Assembly: GCA_031291725.1 (NCBI GenBank)
Contig: JARLIM010000035.1
Span: 1 to 64,000, forward strand
Direction of reading: 5' to 3'
DNA length: 64,000 nt
Source: Acetobacteraceae bacterium
Lineage (GTDB): Bacteria > Pseudomonadota > Alphaproteobacteria > Acetobacterales > Acetobacteraceae
Shown: positions 1 through 9,341 of the stretch, one piece after another
How positions within the stretch are numbered: the stretch's first letter is position 1
Layout: the number at the start of each line of letters is the position of its first letter
The notes under the pieces: generated by a model
What the model saw: the letters and a program-made list of their open reading frames with translations, nothing else
What the model was told of the DNA's origin: nothing
Database searches by the model: none
Translations under genes and position numbers: made by a program

Positions 1-59
1 CGATCAAGCTACGCTACAGCCACCAAGGGCTGAGGGTACAAACGATCCGCCGCCAGCCG

Positions 60-164
60 CCCCATCGTGGAGGGCAATCCACGGTGGGGCATCCCTTTTC
101 GGAACAGGTCAAACATAGACGATTTTGCTGTCACAAGGGTGGGATGCCGCAAGGCACCCCACCC
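60..164. repeat. Two strong hairpins in the leader region
   Basis: Positions 60-71 pair with 78-89 around a 6-base loop with one mismatch, and 137-148 pair with 153-164 around a GCAA loop with one mismatch. Neither is followed by a T-run. They lie downstream (on the minus strand) of the gene ending at 215, so they may act as its transcript end or be a small palindromic repeat unit. Nothing else is seen in 1-214. Confidence 0.5.
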
Positions 165-214
165 CCGCATCAATAACCACCCGGAACAATAAAGCGACAC
201 CTCTGCCGCGCGCC

Positions 215-799
215 TCAGTCACGCATGCAAAACCGTCGCTTTCGCACCGCCGTCAACACGCCCCTCGGCAGCGGAATCCGCCCCCAATCGACCGGCGCCC
301 GCTTTTTCCGCAGCCGAGGCTTCACCGCGCGCAACACCGGTTCCGGCGGGATCGCCCCAGGCTGCAACAGCGACGTCTCAATCGCCAACATCCGACACAC
401 CGGGCGCAACATCCGCGCGGCTTGCGGTGCCGCCTTGAGCAATTCCACCATCTCCGGCTGCTCCAGAATATGGCGCAACTGTGCGCCATGGCCCGCCGCC
501 TGATGCGACGCCGCCCTGACCAGCCAGCCGAACCGACGCGGCCATATCCGTCGGCCCGTCTTGACAGCGGCACGCGCCCCAGCCTCGGCCTGCGGTGCAC
601 GCCGCCACAGCCGCCCGGCCTGAAACCGCACCATCAGCCGCTCAATTTTCCCGCAGATTTCGCCCAATCGCCGATGCAGCAGCAGCGCCAACACATGATT
701 GAACACCCCCCGCTTTTCCCAACCGCCCACCGCCCCGCGCAGCGCACGCAGCACCGCCAGCAGGCTCAGAGAAGGGGAAAGGGGTGCGGAGAATTCCAT
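215..799 (-). CDS. Conserved-looking hypothetical protein, 194 aa
   Basis: I do not recognise the family. The product is basic, rich in Arg, Ala and Leu, with long predicted helices and no signal peptide or clear membrane segment. A central stretch with motifs EQPEMVELLKAAP and MLRPVCRMLAIE looks like real folded protein rather than a shadow reading. The ATG at 799 is chosen because the open frame further upstream runs straight into a dispersed inverted-repeat element. No good Shine-Dalgarno is visible. The gene is divergent from the gamma-glutamyltransferase gene. The frame and its amino-acid texture make it likely real, but no function can be given. Confidence 0.55.
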   Translation of the reverse strand: MEFSAPLSPSLSLLAVLRALRGAVGGWEKRGVFNHVLALLLHRRLGEICGKIERLMVRFQAGRLWRRAPQAEAGARAAVKTGRRIWPRRFGWLVRAASHQAAGHGAQLRHILEQPEMVELLKAAPQAARMLRPVCRMLAIETSLLQPGAIPPEPVLRAVKPRLRKKRAPVDWGRIPLPRGVLTAVRKRRFCMRD

Positions 800-856
800 C
801 CAAACTAACTGACATGTTATTTGGTCTAACTCAACATAAATCCGCATCTCCCCCCA

Positions 857-943
857 CCCGTCATTGTGGCGCACAGCGCCGCAATCCACCGCGATGCCGC
901 CAAACCCCGCGATGGATGGCCGCCCTTCGTGCCGCAATGACGG
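857..943. repeat. 87-bp terminal-inverted-repeat element, copy A
   Basis: Begins CCCGTCATTGTGGCGC and ends GTGCCGCAATGACGG, so the ends are inverted repeats. It is nearly identical to the next copy 21 bp downstream. Read as its reverse complement it matches the pair at 44926-45152. Noncoding; short open frames across it are repeat artefacts. Confidence 0.8.
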
Positions 944-964
944 AGGGAACACCACCACACTCCA

Positions 965-1051
965 CCCGTCATTGTGGCGCGCAGCGCCGCAATCCACCGC
1001 GATCCAGCCAGCCCCCGCGATGGATGGCCGCCCTTCGTGCCGCAATGACGG
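965..1051. repeat. 87-bp terminal-inverted-repeat element, copy B
   Basis: Same structure and orientation as copy A, with a few internal differences. The rest of the 404-base gap before the next gene (800-856, 944-964, 1052-1203) holds a C-rich low-complexity stretch around 1068-1110 and, near the end, the GGAG ribosome binding site of the following gene. Confidence 0.8.
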
Positions 1052-1203
1052 AGGGAACAACCCCCATCACCACCACCCCGTCACCCCGTCACCCCAACCC
1101 ACCCCCACCTTCCGCAGGCTGATCACGCCCTTTGTGGCGGGCTGGGGCTAGACCACCGCACAGGATGATGCGAAAGCCTGCGCGGTCGGGCGGAGTGTTC
1201 TAG

Positions 1204-2910
1204 ATGCGCGCAGCTACATCGCTGGTCCTCGCCGGTTTGGCCGTGCTCGCCGCTGGCTGCGTGGCCCCGCCGCCGCCGCCCAATGCGGGCAACGCGCCCG
1301 CCCACCAGATTGCCGTCACCGCCAACCCGCTCGCCACCGCGGCCGCCATCGACATGCTGCGTCAGGGCGGCTCGGCCGTCGATGCCGCCATTGCCGCCGA
1401 AGCCGTGCTCGGTCTGTTGGAGCCGCAAGCCTCCGGCCTGCTCGGCGGCACCGATCTGCTGGTCTACGCCCCCAGCACTGGCGAAGTGCGGAATTTCGAC
1501 GGCATGGCCACCGCGCCCGCCGCCGCCACGCAATCCTTGGCTCTCGACACCGACGGCGCGCTGCTTGACCCGCGTCGGCTGGCATTCAGCCCGCGTGCCG
1601 TCGGGGTGCCCGGTGTGCTGCCCGCTTTGTTCGCCGCCCATCAAGCCTATGGCAGACTGCCCTGGGACAAGCTGTTCGAACCCGCCTTTACCCTGGCCGT
1701 CAACGGCGCGCCGATGCCACGGCAGCTGCATCGCTGGCTCACCGCGCCAGGGGCCGAAGACGCATTATCCGGGTTGATCGCGCCCTATCTGGACGCCAGC
1801 GGGCAGGTGATCGCCGAGGGGCGGAATTTCCGCAATCCGGCCTATGCCGCCGTCCTGCGCCATGTCGCACAGCTCGGGCCAGACGGGCTGTTCGCCGAGG
1901 GCTCAATGTCGGCCATGCTGCGCGAATTGGGCAAATCCGCCTATCCGTCCAGCATCACCGGCAACGATCTGCGCAAGGCCAGCCCGCGCATCGGCCCCGC
2001 TTTGTGCGCGCCGTGGCGCGGCTATCAAATCTGCACCGCCCCCGCCCCGGCCGCGGGCGGCTTCGTGATGCTGCAAATCCTCGGCATGGTGGCACCGGGC
2101 GAGCGCAGCGACCCCGCCTTCGTGCATCGCTTCCTCGAAGCCAGCCGCCTTGCCCAGGCCGACCGCCGCCGCTACCTCGCCGACCCGGCCTATGTCGATG
2201 TCCCCGAGCGCGAATTGCTCGATCACGGCTATCTCGAACAACGCGCCGGTCTGATCATGCCGGCTGACACCATTCGCCAGCCGCATGCGGGCAATCTGCT
2301 CGAAGAGGATGCCCGGCGCGACGACACCGGCAATCCGCAGGCGGGCACCAGCTCGGTGGCGGTGGTGGATGCAAGCGGCATGTCGGTGGCAATGACCAGC
2401 ACGGTCAATCTGCATTTCGGTGCCCGCGTCGGCGCCCTCGGCATGGTGTTCAACAACGCCCTGATCAACTTCGCCCCTCCGCCGCCCACCACCTTGCCCG
2501 AAGAGGGCGGCCATTATGCCAATGAGATGGCCCCCGGCAAACGTCCGGTCTCGCCGATTGCACCGGTGATCGTGCTCGGGGCCGACGGTCATCCGATCCT
2601 GGTGGGCGGCGGGGCGGGCGGGCCGCTGATTCCCGATGTGATGGCGATGGCGCTGCTCGACACGCTCGGACAGGGCCTGAAGCTGCAGGCCGCCCTCGGC
2701 GCCGGGCATTTCCATGCCGCCGATCCCGATCATATCGTGCTCGAATCCGGCACCGAGGCACAGGCGTTGCAGCCGGCTTTGGAGGCGTTGGGCCACCGGG
2801 TTGAGAGCGAGCATGTCGATACCGGCACCGCCCTGTTGCTGCGCGCGCCGCAAGGCTGGAGTGGGGCGGCGGATCCGCGGCGTGACGGCAATGTCGTGGG
2901 GATGCCATGA
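1204..2910 (+). CDS. ggt: Gamma-glutamyltransferase, predicted lipoprotein
   Basis: 568 aa, the normal length for the unprocessed family. It cleaves gamma-glutamyl bonds, typically in glutathione, and matures by self-cleavage before a catalytic threonine. That residue is seen as T382 in AGTSSVAVVD, followed by SMTSTVN-type strands, and a GGAGGP loop matches the family oxyanion/glycine motif. The N-terminus is a lipoprotein signal with lipobox LAAGC (Cys19) followed by a proline-rich linker, so the enzyme should be anchored in the cell envelope. GGAG lies 9 bases before the ATG. The stop overlaps the next start (ATGA), making a tight operon with an aldolase and an M20 peptidase. This suggests uptake of amino acids from glutathione or gamma-glutamyl peptides. 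Confidence 0.93.
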   Translation: MRAATSLVLAGLAVLAAGCVAPPPPPNAGNAPAHQIAVTANPLATAAAIDMLRQGGSAVDAAIAAEAVLGLLEPQASGLLGGTDLLVYAPSTGEVRNFDGMATAPAAATQSLALDTDGALLDPRRLAFSPRAVGVPGVLPALFAAHQAYGRLPWDKLFEPAFTLAVNGAPMPRQLHRWLTAPGAEDALSGLIAPYLDASGQVIAEGRNFRNPAYAAVLRHVAQLGPDGLFAEGSMSAMLRELGKSAYPSSITGNDLRKASPRIGPALCAPWRGYQICTAPAPAAGGFVMLQILGMVAPGERSDPAFVHRFLEASRLAQADRRRYLADPAYVDVPERELLDHGYLEQRAGLIMPADTIRQPHAGNLLEEDARRDDTGNPQAGTSSVAVVDASGMSVAMTSTVNLHFGARVGALGMVFNNALINFAPPPPTTLPEEGGHYANEMAPGKRPVSPIAPVIVLGADGHPILVGGGAGGPLIPDVMAMALLDTLGQGLKLQAALGAGHFHAADPDHIVLESGTEAQALQPALEALGHRVESEHVDTGTALLLRAPQGWSGAADPRRDGNVVGMP

Positions 2911-3560
2911 GCCAAGATATCATGCTGCGTGCTGACTTGCTCCAGCTGTACGGTCGCCTGCATCGGCATGGCATGATGATCGGCAGCTCCGGCAATGTCA
3001 GCGCCCGCGCGGGCGCGGGCATGCTGATCACCCCCACTGGCTGCGACATCGACAGCCTCGCCGCCGATCATATGGTGGAGATGAGCCTTGCCGGTGCGGC
3101 CATCGGCCTGCGTCGCCCATCCTCCGAATGGGAGATGCATGCGGCGATCTATCGCGAGCACCCGGATGCACAGGTCATCGTACACACCCATTCCGATCAC
3201 GCCACCGCCCTGGCCTGCCTCGGCCGCCCGCTGCCCGCCTTTCACTACAACGTCCTCACCTTCGGCGGGCCGGACATACGTTGCGCGCCCTATGTCACCT
3301 TCGGCACGCCGGAACTCGCCGCCTTGGCCAGTGCGGCGATGGCGGGGCGGCGGGGCTGTCTGCTGGCCAATCACGGCATGATCGTGCATGGCCGCGATGT
3401 CGCCGATGCCCTCACCTCCGCCCTGTTGCTGGAGGCGATGTGCAAACAATATCTGCTCGCCCTCGCCGCCGGTGGGCCGCGACTGTTGAATGAAACCGAA
3501 ATCGCCCAGGCCATCGCCCGCTTCGGCACCTACGGCAAACAACCGGAGAATTTGTCATGA
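2907..3560 (+). CDS. Class II aldolase/adducin family protein
   Basis: 217 aa, the size of fuculose-phosphate-type class II aldolases. These zinc enzymes cleave or rearrange small hydroxy-aldehyde/keto compounds. Visible family features are the N-terminal SSGNVSAR substrate loop, the HTHSDHA zinc ligands and a later NHG. The substrate cannot be told from sequence; L-fuculose-1-phosphate, 5-methylthioribulose-1-phosphate and 3-oxo-tetronate-4-phosphate enzymes all share these motifs. Starts inside the ggt stop (ATGA) and overlaps the M20 peptidase start by ATGA, so it is translated with both. Confidence 0.85.
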   Translation: MSQDIMLRADLLQLYGRLHRHGMMIGSSGNVSARAGAGMLITPTGCDIDSLAADHMVEMSLAGAAIGLRRPSSEWEMHAAIYREHPDAQVIVHTHSDHATALACLGRPLPAFHYNVLTFGGPDIRCAPYVTFGTPELAALASAAMAGRRGCLLANHGMIVHGRDVADALTSALLLEAMCKQYLLALAAGGPRLLNETEIAQAIARFGTYGKQPENLS

Positions 3561-4948
3561 GCCATACCGACTCCGTGCTCACCCGCGCCGAGCAGGATTT
3601 CGAGAGCCACGTCACAAGCTGGCTCGACTGGCTGCGTATCCCCTCGATCTCCGCCAACCCGGCCCATAACGCCGATTGCCAGACCGCCGCCGCCTTCGCC
3701 GCGCGCGAATTGGCAGCGATGGGTTTTACCGTCGAGATCGTCCCAACGCCCGGCCAGCCCGTCGTGCTTGCCTCGCATTTTGGCGCGGGCGAGGCTGCCC
3801 CGCATCTGCTCTATTACGGCCATTACGACGTGCAGCCCGCCGATCCGCTGGAATTATGGGATGCCGACCCGTTCGCGCCGCAGATTGTCGAGGGGCCGCA
3901 TGGGCCGCGCGTCGTCGCCCGTGGGGCGGTGGACGATAAAGGCCAGGTTGCCACATGGCTCGCCGCCTTCCGCGCCTGGTTCGACACCACCGGCGGCCTG
4001 CCCGCCCGCATCACCGTGCTGCTCGAAGGCGAGGAAGAGATCGGCAGCCCCAACCTCGAACCCTTCATCGTCGCCCATCGCGACCGGCTGGCGGGCAGCG
4101 AGATCGCGGTGATTTCCGACACCAACCAATGGGATATCGACACGCCCGCCCTCACCGCCTCGGTGCGCGGCATGGCCTATGTGGAAGTGCGGCTGAAGGG
4201 CGCTTCCCGCGATCTGCATTCCGGCATGTATGGCGGCTCGGCGCTGAACGCGATCAACGCCCTCACCCGCGCGCTCGGCCAATTGCACGACGATCAGGGC
4301 CGCGTGCGGATTCCCGGCTTCTATGACGGCGTGGAGGACATCTCCGAGGCGCAGAAGGCCGCATGGCAATCGCTCGGCTTCAGCGAACATGATTTCCTCG
4401 GCGAAATCGGCCTGTCCGTGCCGGTGGGCGAGCGCGACCGTTCGGCGCTGGAGCGGCTCTGGGTGCGTCCGACCGCCGACATCAACGGCATCTGGGGCGG
4501 CTATCAGGGGCCGGGCAGCAAAACCGTGATCGCCGCCGAGGCTGGGGCGAAGATCTCGTTCCGACTCGTGCCGGGTCAGTCGCCCGCGCATATCGTGGCC
4601 GGCTTCAAGCAATTCATGGCCGCCCATGTGCCCGCCGATGCGCAATTGAGCTTCATCGAACACGCCAACGCCCCCGGCCTTGCCATCGACACCGCCAACC
4701 GATTCGTCGGGGCCGCCCGCGCGGCATTGCAAGCCGAATTCAACCGCACGCCTGCGCTGATCGGCTGCGGCGGCTCGATTCCGGTGGTGGAAGGCTTCCG
4801 CCGCGTGCTCGGAATCGACAGCCTGATGATGGGCTTCGGTCTGGCCGACGATAAGCCGCACAGCCCGAATGAAAAATTCGAAATCGCCTGCTTCCGCCAC
4901 GGCCTGCGCAGCCATGTCCGCTTTTTGGGCGAAGTTGCCGGCCTGTAG
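3557..4948 (+). CDS. M20 family metallopeptidase (dipeptidase-like)
   Basis: 463 aa, as expected for M20/ArgE-DapE-CPG2 enzymes of the dipeptidase branch. Metal-site motifs are in order: GHYDVQP, then RGAVDDKGQ, then the EGEEEIGS glutamate pair. A lid domain follows, and a late C-terminal metal His is expected near DKPHSPNE. No signal peptide, so cytosolic. Its coupling (ATGA) to the aldolase and, through it, to gamma-glutamyltransferase fits hydrolysis of the Cys-Gly or other dipeptides released outside and then imported. This pathway role is inferred from context only. Confidence 0.9.
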   Translation: MSHTDSVLTRAEQDFESHVTSWLDWLRIPSISANPAHNADCQTAAAFAARELAAMGFTVEIVPTPGQPVVLASHFGAGEAAPHLLYYGHYDVQPADPLELWDADPFAPQIVEGPHGPRVVARGAVDDKGQVATWLAAFRAWFDTTGGLPARITVLLEGEEEIGSPNLEPFIVAHRDRLAGSEIAVISDTNQWDIDTPALTASVRGMAYVEVRLKGASRDLHSGMYGGSALNAINALTRALGQLHDDQGRVRIPGFYDGVEDISEAQKAAWQSLGFSEHDFLGEIGLSVPVGERDRSALERLWVRPTADINGIWGGYQGPGSKTVIAAEAGAKISFRLVPGQSPAHIVAGFKQFMAAHVPADAQLSFIEHANAPGLAIDTANRFVGAARAALQAEFNRTPALIGCGGSIPVVEGFRRVLGIDSLMMGFGLADDKPHSPNEKFEIACFRHGLRSHVRFLGEVAGL

Positions 4949-4969
4949 GCCGAACGAGCACCGCACAGC

Positions 4970-5002
4970 CTGCCATTGCCCCTCACATCCGGGCAATGGC
5001 AG
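4970..5002 (+). terminator. Perfect 12-bp hairpin after the ggt operon
   Basis: 4970-4981 pairs exactly with 4991-5002 around a 9-base loop, 21 bases past the M20 stop codon. There is no U-run directly after it, so it may be a 3' stabiliser rather than a classic intrinsic terminator. Confidence 0.6.
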
Positions 5003-5283
5003 CCTGCCCAACACAGGCCACCCCACCCAACGCCGCCTCAAATCACGAAATGTTGAAGGAAATTTGCCGGAATTTCTGACTTAAACTCAAAAAACACGAT
5101 ATTTTTAGACAAATTTTTACCCCCTGAATTCAGCTTTGCTCACGTGTGCGTGTGTCTAATAACATATGTTAATTTATGTATTTTAAAGATGTTGTCACCG
5201 GACTACGACTTCGGCTTCATACGTCAAGAAATGTTTGCCTTCGTCAGTTTCGGTAAACATCGGCTAAGACGGGAGTGCTGGTC
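5003..5283. other. AT-rich noncoding region upstream of the GGDEF gene
   Basis: The stretch 5075-5190 is far richer in A/T than its surroundings and holds a perfect 12-base palindrome TAACATATGTTA at 5160-5171. It is the likely promoter/regulatory region of the diguanylate cyclase gene, but no -35/-10 pair can be defended. No gene is seen in it. Confidence 0.5.
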
Positions 5284-6258
5284 ATGGGTAAAGAATCGCT
5301 CGATTTTGCGCGCAGCTCCGCGCCACTCGTTGGCGAAGCCACTGACAATACGGCCTTTGACCGTATCACCCGCCTGGCTTCCACCGTGATGCAAACGAAG
5401 ATGGCGATGATCTCGCTCATCCAGGATAGCGGCGCGCCGCAATTGGCGTCCGGGCCGGGGATCGAGGCTTTCGATGCCGGGCAGAGCCTGCCGTTCTGCC
5501 AATATGCCGTCGCTTCTGACGCACCGATGGTGGTCTCAGACGCGCAAGCCGATCCGCGCTTCGATCACGATCCGCTGGTGGCCGGCGGCCCGCGCCTGCG
5601 CTTTTATCTCGGCGTTCCGCTGCGCACCCGCGACGGTGCCACCCTCGGCACGCTCTGCACGGTGGACACCTCGCCGCGCACGCCGAGCGCCGATCAGATC
5701 CAGATGCTGGCCGATCTGGCCCGCATGGTGGTCAATGAAATGGAATTGCGGCAGATGTCGTTGACCGACAATCTGACCGGCGCACTCACCAAACGCGGCT
5801 TTGAGCAGCGTGTGGAGGCCGAGCGTATCCGCTGCCAGCGCGCAGGCTTCGCGCTCACCCTGGTTGCCATCGATCTCGACCATTTCAAGAACGTCAATGA
5901 CCGCTTCGGCCACGCCGCAGGCGATTCGCTGCTGCGCGCCGTCGTCGATGTCTGCCGCGACAGCCTGCGCGGCTGCGACATCATCGGTCGCACCGGCGGT
6001 GAGGAATTCGTCGTCATGCTGCCGGAAATGCCCGGCTCGGTGGCGGCCAAGGTGGCCGAGCGGCTGCGCATCGCCATCTCCGAACTCCGCCTGCCCGCCA
6101 GTGGCGACGCCGCCCAGATCACCGCCTCGATTGGCGTGGCCATGCTCTCGCCCGGCGCACAGACCACGCAACAGGCCCTGCTGCGCGCCGATATCGCGCT
6201 GTATGCCGCCAAGGCACGTGGTCGCAACCGCGTGGTGCTGGACCCGGCGATGCTCTGA
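5284..6258 (+). CDS. GAF-GGDEF diguanylate cyclase
   Basis: 324 aa. Residues about 20-150 form a GAF-type sensor with the GAF landmarks [17 protein letters not shown] and LGTLCTVD. Residues about 160-320 are a GGDEF domain. The active-site motif is GGEEF (residues 238-242), preceded at the right spacing by an intact RGCD inhibitory site (229-232). The enzyme should therefore make cyclic di-GMP from two GTP and be product-inhibited. Start chosen at ATG 5284 because GGGAG lies 8 bases upstream; a GTG at 5275 would sit inside that ribosome site. No membrane segments, so a soluble sensor. Its stop overlaps a possible glpK start (TGATG). Confidence 0.92.
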   Translation: MGKESLDFARSSAPLVGEATDNTAFDRITRLASTVMQTKMAMISLIQDSGAPQLASGPGIEAFDAGQSLPFCQYAVASDAPMVVSDAQADPRFDHDPLVAGGPRLRFYLGVPLRTRDGATLGTLCTVDTSPRTPSADQIQMLADLARMVVNEMELRQMSLTDNLTGALTKRGFEQRVEAERIRCQRAGFALTLVAIDLDHFKNVNDRFGHAAGDSLLRAVVDVCRDSLRGCDIIGRTGGEEFVVMLPEMPGSVAAKVAERLRIAISELRLPASGDAAQITASIGVAMLSPGAQTTQQALLRADIALYAAKARGRNRVVLDPAML

Positions 6259-6296
6259 TGCAAGGCTGGGTCCGGGAGCAACCGCCCGGACCCGTC

Positions 6297-7790
6297 ATGC
6301 AAAGCAACGCACAAAATCCTCTCGTCATCGCCCTCGACCAGGGCACCACCTCCACCCGCGCCATCGCCTTCAGCACGCCCCAACTCGTGCCACAGGCCAC
6401 CGCCCGCCGCGACCTGCCGCAGCATTTCCCGGCCTCCGGCTGGGTGGAACACGATGCGGAGGACCTCTTCAGCCATTCTGTCGCGGTTCTGCGTGAGGTG
6501 ATGGCCGCCAGCGACGCACCGATTGCCGCCATCGGCATCACCAATCAGCGCGAAACCACCATCGTCTGGGACCGCCGCACCGGCCGCGCCATCCATCGCG
6601 CCATCGTCTGGCAGGACCGCCGCACCGCCGCCATCTGCGCCGAACTGCGCGCGGCGGGGCATGAGGCGATGGTGGCCGCCACAACCGGGCTGTTGCTCGA
6701 TCCCTATTTCAGCGCCACCAAGATCGCCTGGATTCTCGACACCATCCCCGGTGCCCGCGCCGATGCCGAAGCGGGCCATCTCGCCTTCGGCACCGTCGAT
6801 TGCTGGCTGCTCTGGCGACTGACCGCTGGCCGCGTGCATGCGACAGACGCCACCAATGCCAGCCGCACCGCTTTGCTCGACATCCACACCGGCCAATGGG
6901 ACGACGACCTGCTCGCCCTCTTCCGCATTCCGCGCGCGATGCTGCCGGAAGTGCGCGATTGCGCGGCGGAATTCGGCCTCACCGACCCGGATGTGCTCGG
7001 CCGCGCCATCCCGATTCGCGGCATCGCGGGCGATCAGCAGGCGGCGACCATCGGGCAGGCCTGTTTCGCGCCCGGCATGGTGAAATCCACCTATGGCACC
7101 GGCTGCTTCCTGCTGCTCAACACCGGCCCCATTGCGGTGGCCTCGCGCAACCGGTTGCTGACCACGATTGCCTATCAATTGGGCGGCCAGCGCAGCTATG
7201 CGCTCGAAGGCGCCATCTTCATCGCCGGTGCCGCCGTGCAATGGCTGCGCGACGGGCTGGGGCTGATCCCATCCGCCGATCAGGCCGAGATGCTGGCGCG
7301 GCAGGCCGATCCGTCACAGGCCGTCATTCTGGTGCCCGCCTTCACCGGCCTGGGGGCACCGTATTGGGATGCCGAGGCACGCGGCGCCATTTTCGGCCTC
7401 ACCCGCAATTCCGGCCCCGCCGAACTCGCCGCCGCCACCTTGCAAAGTGTCGCCTTCCAAACCCGCGATCTGATCGGCGCCATGCAGTCCGATTGGCCGG
7501 ATGCAGCGCCGCCGGTTCTGCGCGTGGATGGCGGCATGGTGGCCAGCGATTGGACCATGCAGGCTCTGGCCGACCAACTCGCCGCCCCCGTCGATCGCCC
7601 GCGCGTGCTGGAGACCACCGCCCTCGGCGCCGCCTATCTGGCCGCCCTGCATTCCGGCCTCTGCCCACCCCCGGCGGAATTCGCCGCGCGATGGGCGCTG
7701 GAGAGGCGGTTCGAACCCTGCCTGGATCGCACCGGCCCGGATGCGCTCTATGCGAAGTGGCGCGATGCGGTGAAAAGAACATTGTCGTAG
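6297..7790 (+). CDS. glpK: Glycerol kinase
   Basis: 497 aa, matching the usual length of about 500. FGGY-family kinase that phosphorylates glycerol to glycerol-3-phosphate with ATP. Diagnostic stretches are [13 protein letters not shown] near the start, [23 protein letters not shown] and GLGAPYWD, all typical of glycerol kinase rather than xylulokinase. Start placed at ATG 6297, which gives the standard N-terminus. An in-frame ATG at 6258 overlapping the GGDEF stop would add 13 residues and allow translational coupling. No glpF, glpD or glpR lies beside it. The TAG stop falls within a CGTAGG...CCTACG hairpin. Confidence 0.93.
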   Translation: MQSNAQNPLVIALDQGTTSTRAIAFSTPQLVPQATARRDLPQHFPASGWVEHDAEDLFSHSVAVLREVMAASDAPIAAIGITNQRETTIVWDRRTGRAIHRAIVWQDRRTAAICAELRAAGHEAMVAATTGLLLDPYFSATKIAWILDTIPGARADAEAGHLAFGTVDCWLLWRLTAGRVHATDATNASRTALLDIHTGQWDDDLLALFRIPRAMLPEVRDCAAEFGLTDPDVLGRAIPIRGIAGDQQAATIGQACFAPGMVKSTYGTGCFLLLNTGPIAVASRNRLLTTIAYQLGGQRSYALEGAIFIAGAAVQWLRDGLGLIPSADQAEMLARQADPSQAVILVPAFTGLGAPYWDAEARGAIFGLTRNSGPAELAAATLQSVAFQTRDLIGAMQSDWPDAAPPVLRVDGGMVASDWTMQALADQLAAPVDRPRVLETTALGAAYLAALHSGLCPPPAEFAARWALERRFEPCLDRTGPDALYAKWRDAVKRTLS

Positions 7791-7801
7791 GGCGACCTAC
7801 G
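7786..7801. repeat. Short CGTAGG/CCTACG hairpin at glpK stop
   Basis: CGTAGG, GCGA loop, CCTACG; preceded by GT so that the left side reads GTCGTAGGG, the same end sequence as the dispersed elements at 21383 and 34989. Possibly a collapsed remnant of that family; may serve as a transcript end. Confidence 0.45.
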
Positions 7802-7850
7802 GTACGAAGATTGCGAAGCCTCCCCCAACTTTTGGCTCCGGAGAACCCCA

Positions 7851-9284
7851 ATGGCTGATTTCGACACGATCATTCGCGGCGGCACCATCGTCACCGCTGC
7901 CGATATTTATCGCGGCGATATCGGCATCAGGGGGGGCAAAATCTCCGCCATCGCCGACTCCCTCACCTCCGGCACCAGGATCATCGACGCCTCCGGCCTG
8001 CTGGTGATGCCCGGCGGCATCGACAGCCATGTCCATCTCTCCCAGCCCTCCGGCCCCGGCATCACCATGGCCGACGATTTCGAAAGCGGCACGCGCTCGG
8101 CCATCGCCGGCGGCAACACCACCATTCTGCCCTTCGCCGTGCAGCCACGCGGCGAGTCGTTGCGGGCAGTGGTGCAGGATTATCACGCCAAGGCGGAAGG
8201 CCAGTGCTACACCGACCACTCCTTCCACCTCATCATCACCGATCCCTCGCCCTCCGTGCTGGGGCAGGAACTGCCCGCCTTGGTGCAGGATGGCTACACC
8301 TCGTTCAAGGTCTTCATGACCTATGACGACATGGTGCTCAACGACCGCGAATTGCTCGACGTCTTCGACTGCGCGCGCGGCACCGGGGCGCTGGTGATGG
8401 TGCATGCCGAGGGCTACGACTCCATCAAATACATGACCCGCAAGCTGGAGGAATCCGGCAAGATCGCGCCCTATTATCACGGCATCTCACGCCCGCAGAT
8501 CGTCGAGCGCGAGGCCGCCCATCGCGCGATCAGTCATGGCGAATTGGTCGATGTGCCGATCATGATCGTCCATGTCTCCGGGCGTGAGGCGATGGAGCAG
8601 ATCCGCTGGGCGCAGCAGCGCGGGCTGAAGGTCTATGGCGAGACCTGTCCGCAATACATCGCCCTGACCGAAGACGACATGAAGGGCTTCAATTTCGACC
8701 AAACCGGCGCGAAATACGTCTGCTCGCCCCCGCCGCGCGATCATGATTCGTGGGAGGCGATCTGGGAGGGCATTCGCAGCGGCGTGTTCCAGACCTTCTC
8801 CTCCGATCACTGCCCGTTCAAATATGACAGCGTGGAGGGCAAGCTGAACCCGAAGGGCAAGACCTCCTTCCGCTACGTGCCCAACGGCATCCCCGGCATC
8901 GAAACCCGCCTGCCGATCCTGTTTCAGAAGGGCGTCACCGAGGGGCGGATCACGCTCAACCAGTTCGTGGCGCTGACCTCCACCAACCACGCCAAGATGT
9001 ATGGCCTCTACCCGCGCAAGGGCGGCATCGGGGTGGGCTTCGATGCCGATCTGGTGCTGTGGGACGCCAATCGACGCGAGACGATCAGCCAAAGCCTGCT
9101 GCATCACGGCTCGGACTACACGCCCTATGAAGGCATGAGCGTGACCGGCTGGCCGGTGATGACCATCCTGCGCGGCGAAGTGGCTTGCGACGATGGCAAG
9201 GTGATGGGCGGCAAGGGCGCGGGCGGCTATCTCAAACGCGACCTCTCGCCCTATGCCGTGCCGCGCGGGGTGTCGCGATTTTAG
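7851..9284 (+). CDS. hydA: Dihydropyrimidinase / D-hydantoinase
   Basis: 477 aa, amidohydrolase fold. Opens the ring of dihydropyrimidines (or 5-substituted hydantoins) to N-carbamoyl amino acids. The binuclear metal site is visible: HVH at residues 60-62, the carboxylated lysine K153 in SFKVFMTYDD, and D319 in SSDHCPF. GGAG sits 8 bases before the ATG. No beta-ureidopropionase or dihydropyrimidine dehydrogenase gene is adjacent, so whether it serves pyrimidine breakdown or another cyclic amide is open. Confidence 0.92.
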   Translation: MADFDTIIRGGTIVTAADIYRGDIGIRGGKISAIADSLTSGTRIIDASGLLVMPGGIDSHVHLSQPSGPGITMADDFESGTRSAIAGGNTTILPFAVQPRGESLRAVVQDYHAKAEGQCYTDHSFHLIITDPSPSVLGQELPALVQDGYTSFKVFMTYDDMVLNDRELLDVFDCARGTGALVMVHAEGYDSIKYMTRKLEESGKIAPYYHGISRPQIVEREAAHRAISHGELVDVPIMIVHVSGREAMEQIRWAQQRGLKVYGETCPQYIALTEDDMKGFNFDQTGAKYVCSPPPRDHDSWEAIWEGIRSGVFQTFSSDHCPFKYDSVEGKLNPKGKTSFRYVPNGIPGIETRLPILFQKGVTEGRITLNQFVALTSTNHAKMYGLYPRKGGIGVGFDADLVLWDANRRETISQSLLHHGSDYTPYEGMSVTGWPVMTILRGEVACDDGKVMGGKGAGGYLKRDLSPYAVPRGVSRF

Positions 9285-9341
9285 ACCGTTATCGCGCGCG
9301 CAATGCGGGGCGCTGCGGGTTCAAGCCAAACGCTACACCCT

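Noticed and set aside
784..1151. Short proteins with repeated RHCGAQRRNPPR-like sequence, also seen at 44808-45156
   Set aside because: They are translations of the 87-bp inverted-repeat elements, not genes.
5160..5171. TAACATATGTTA palindrome as an operator
   Set aside because: A 12-base palindrome in a very AT-rich stretch can arise by chance and no matching regulator or second site is seen; noted only within the noncoding entry.
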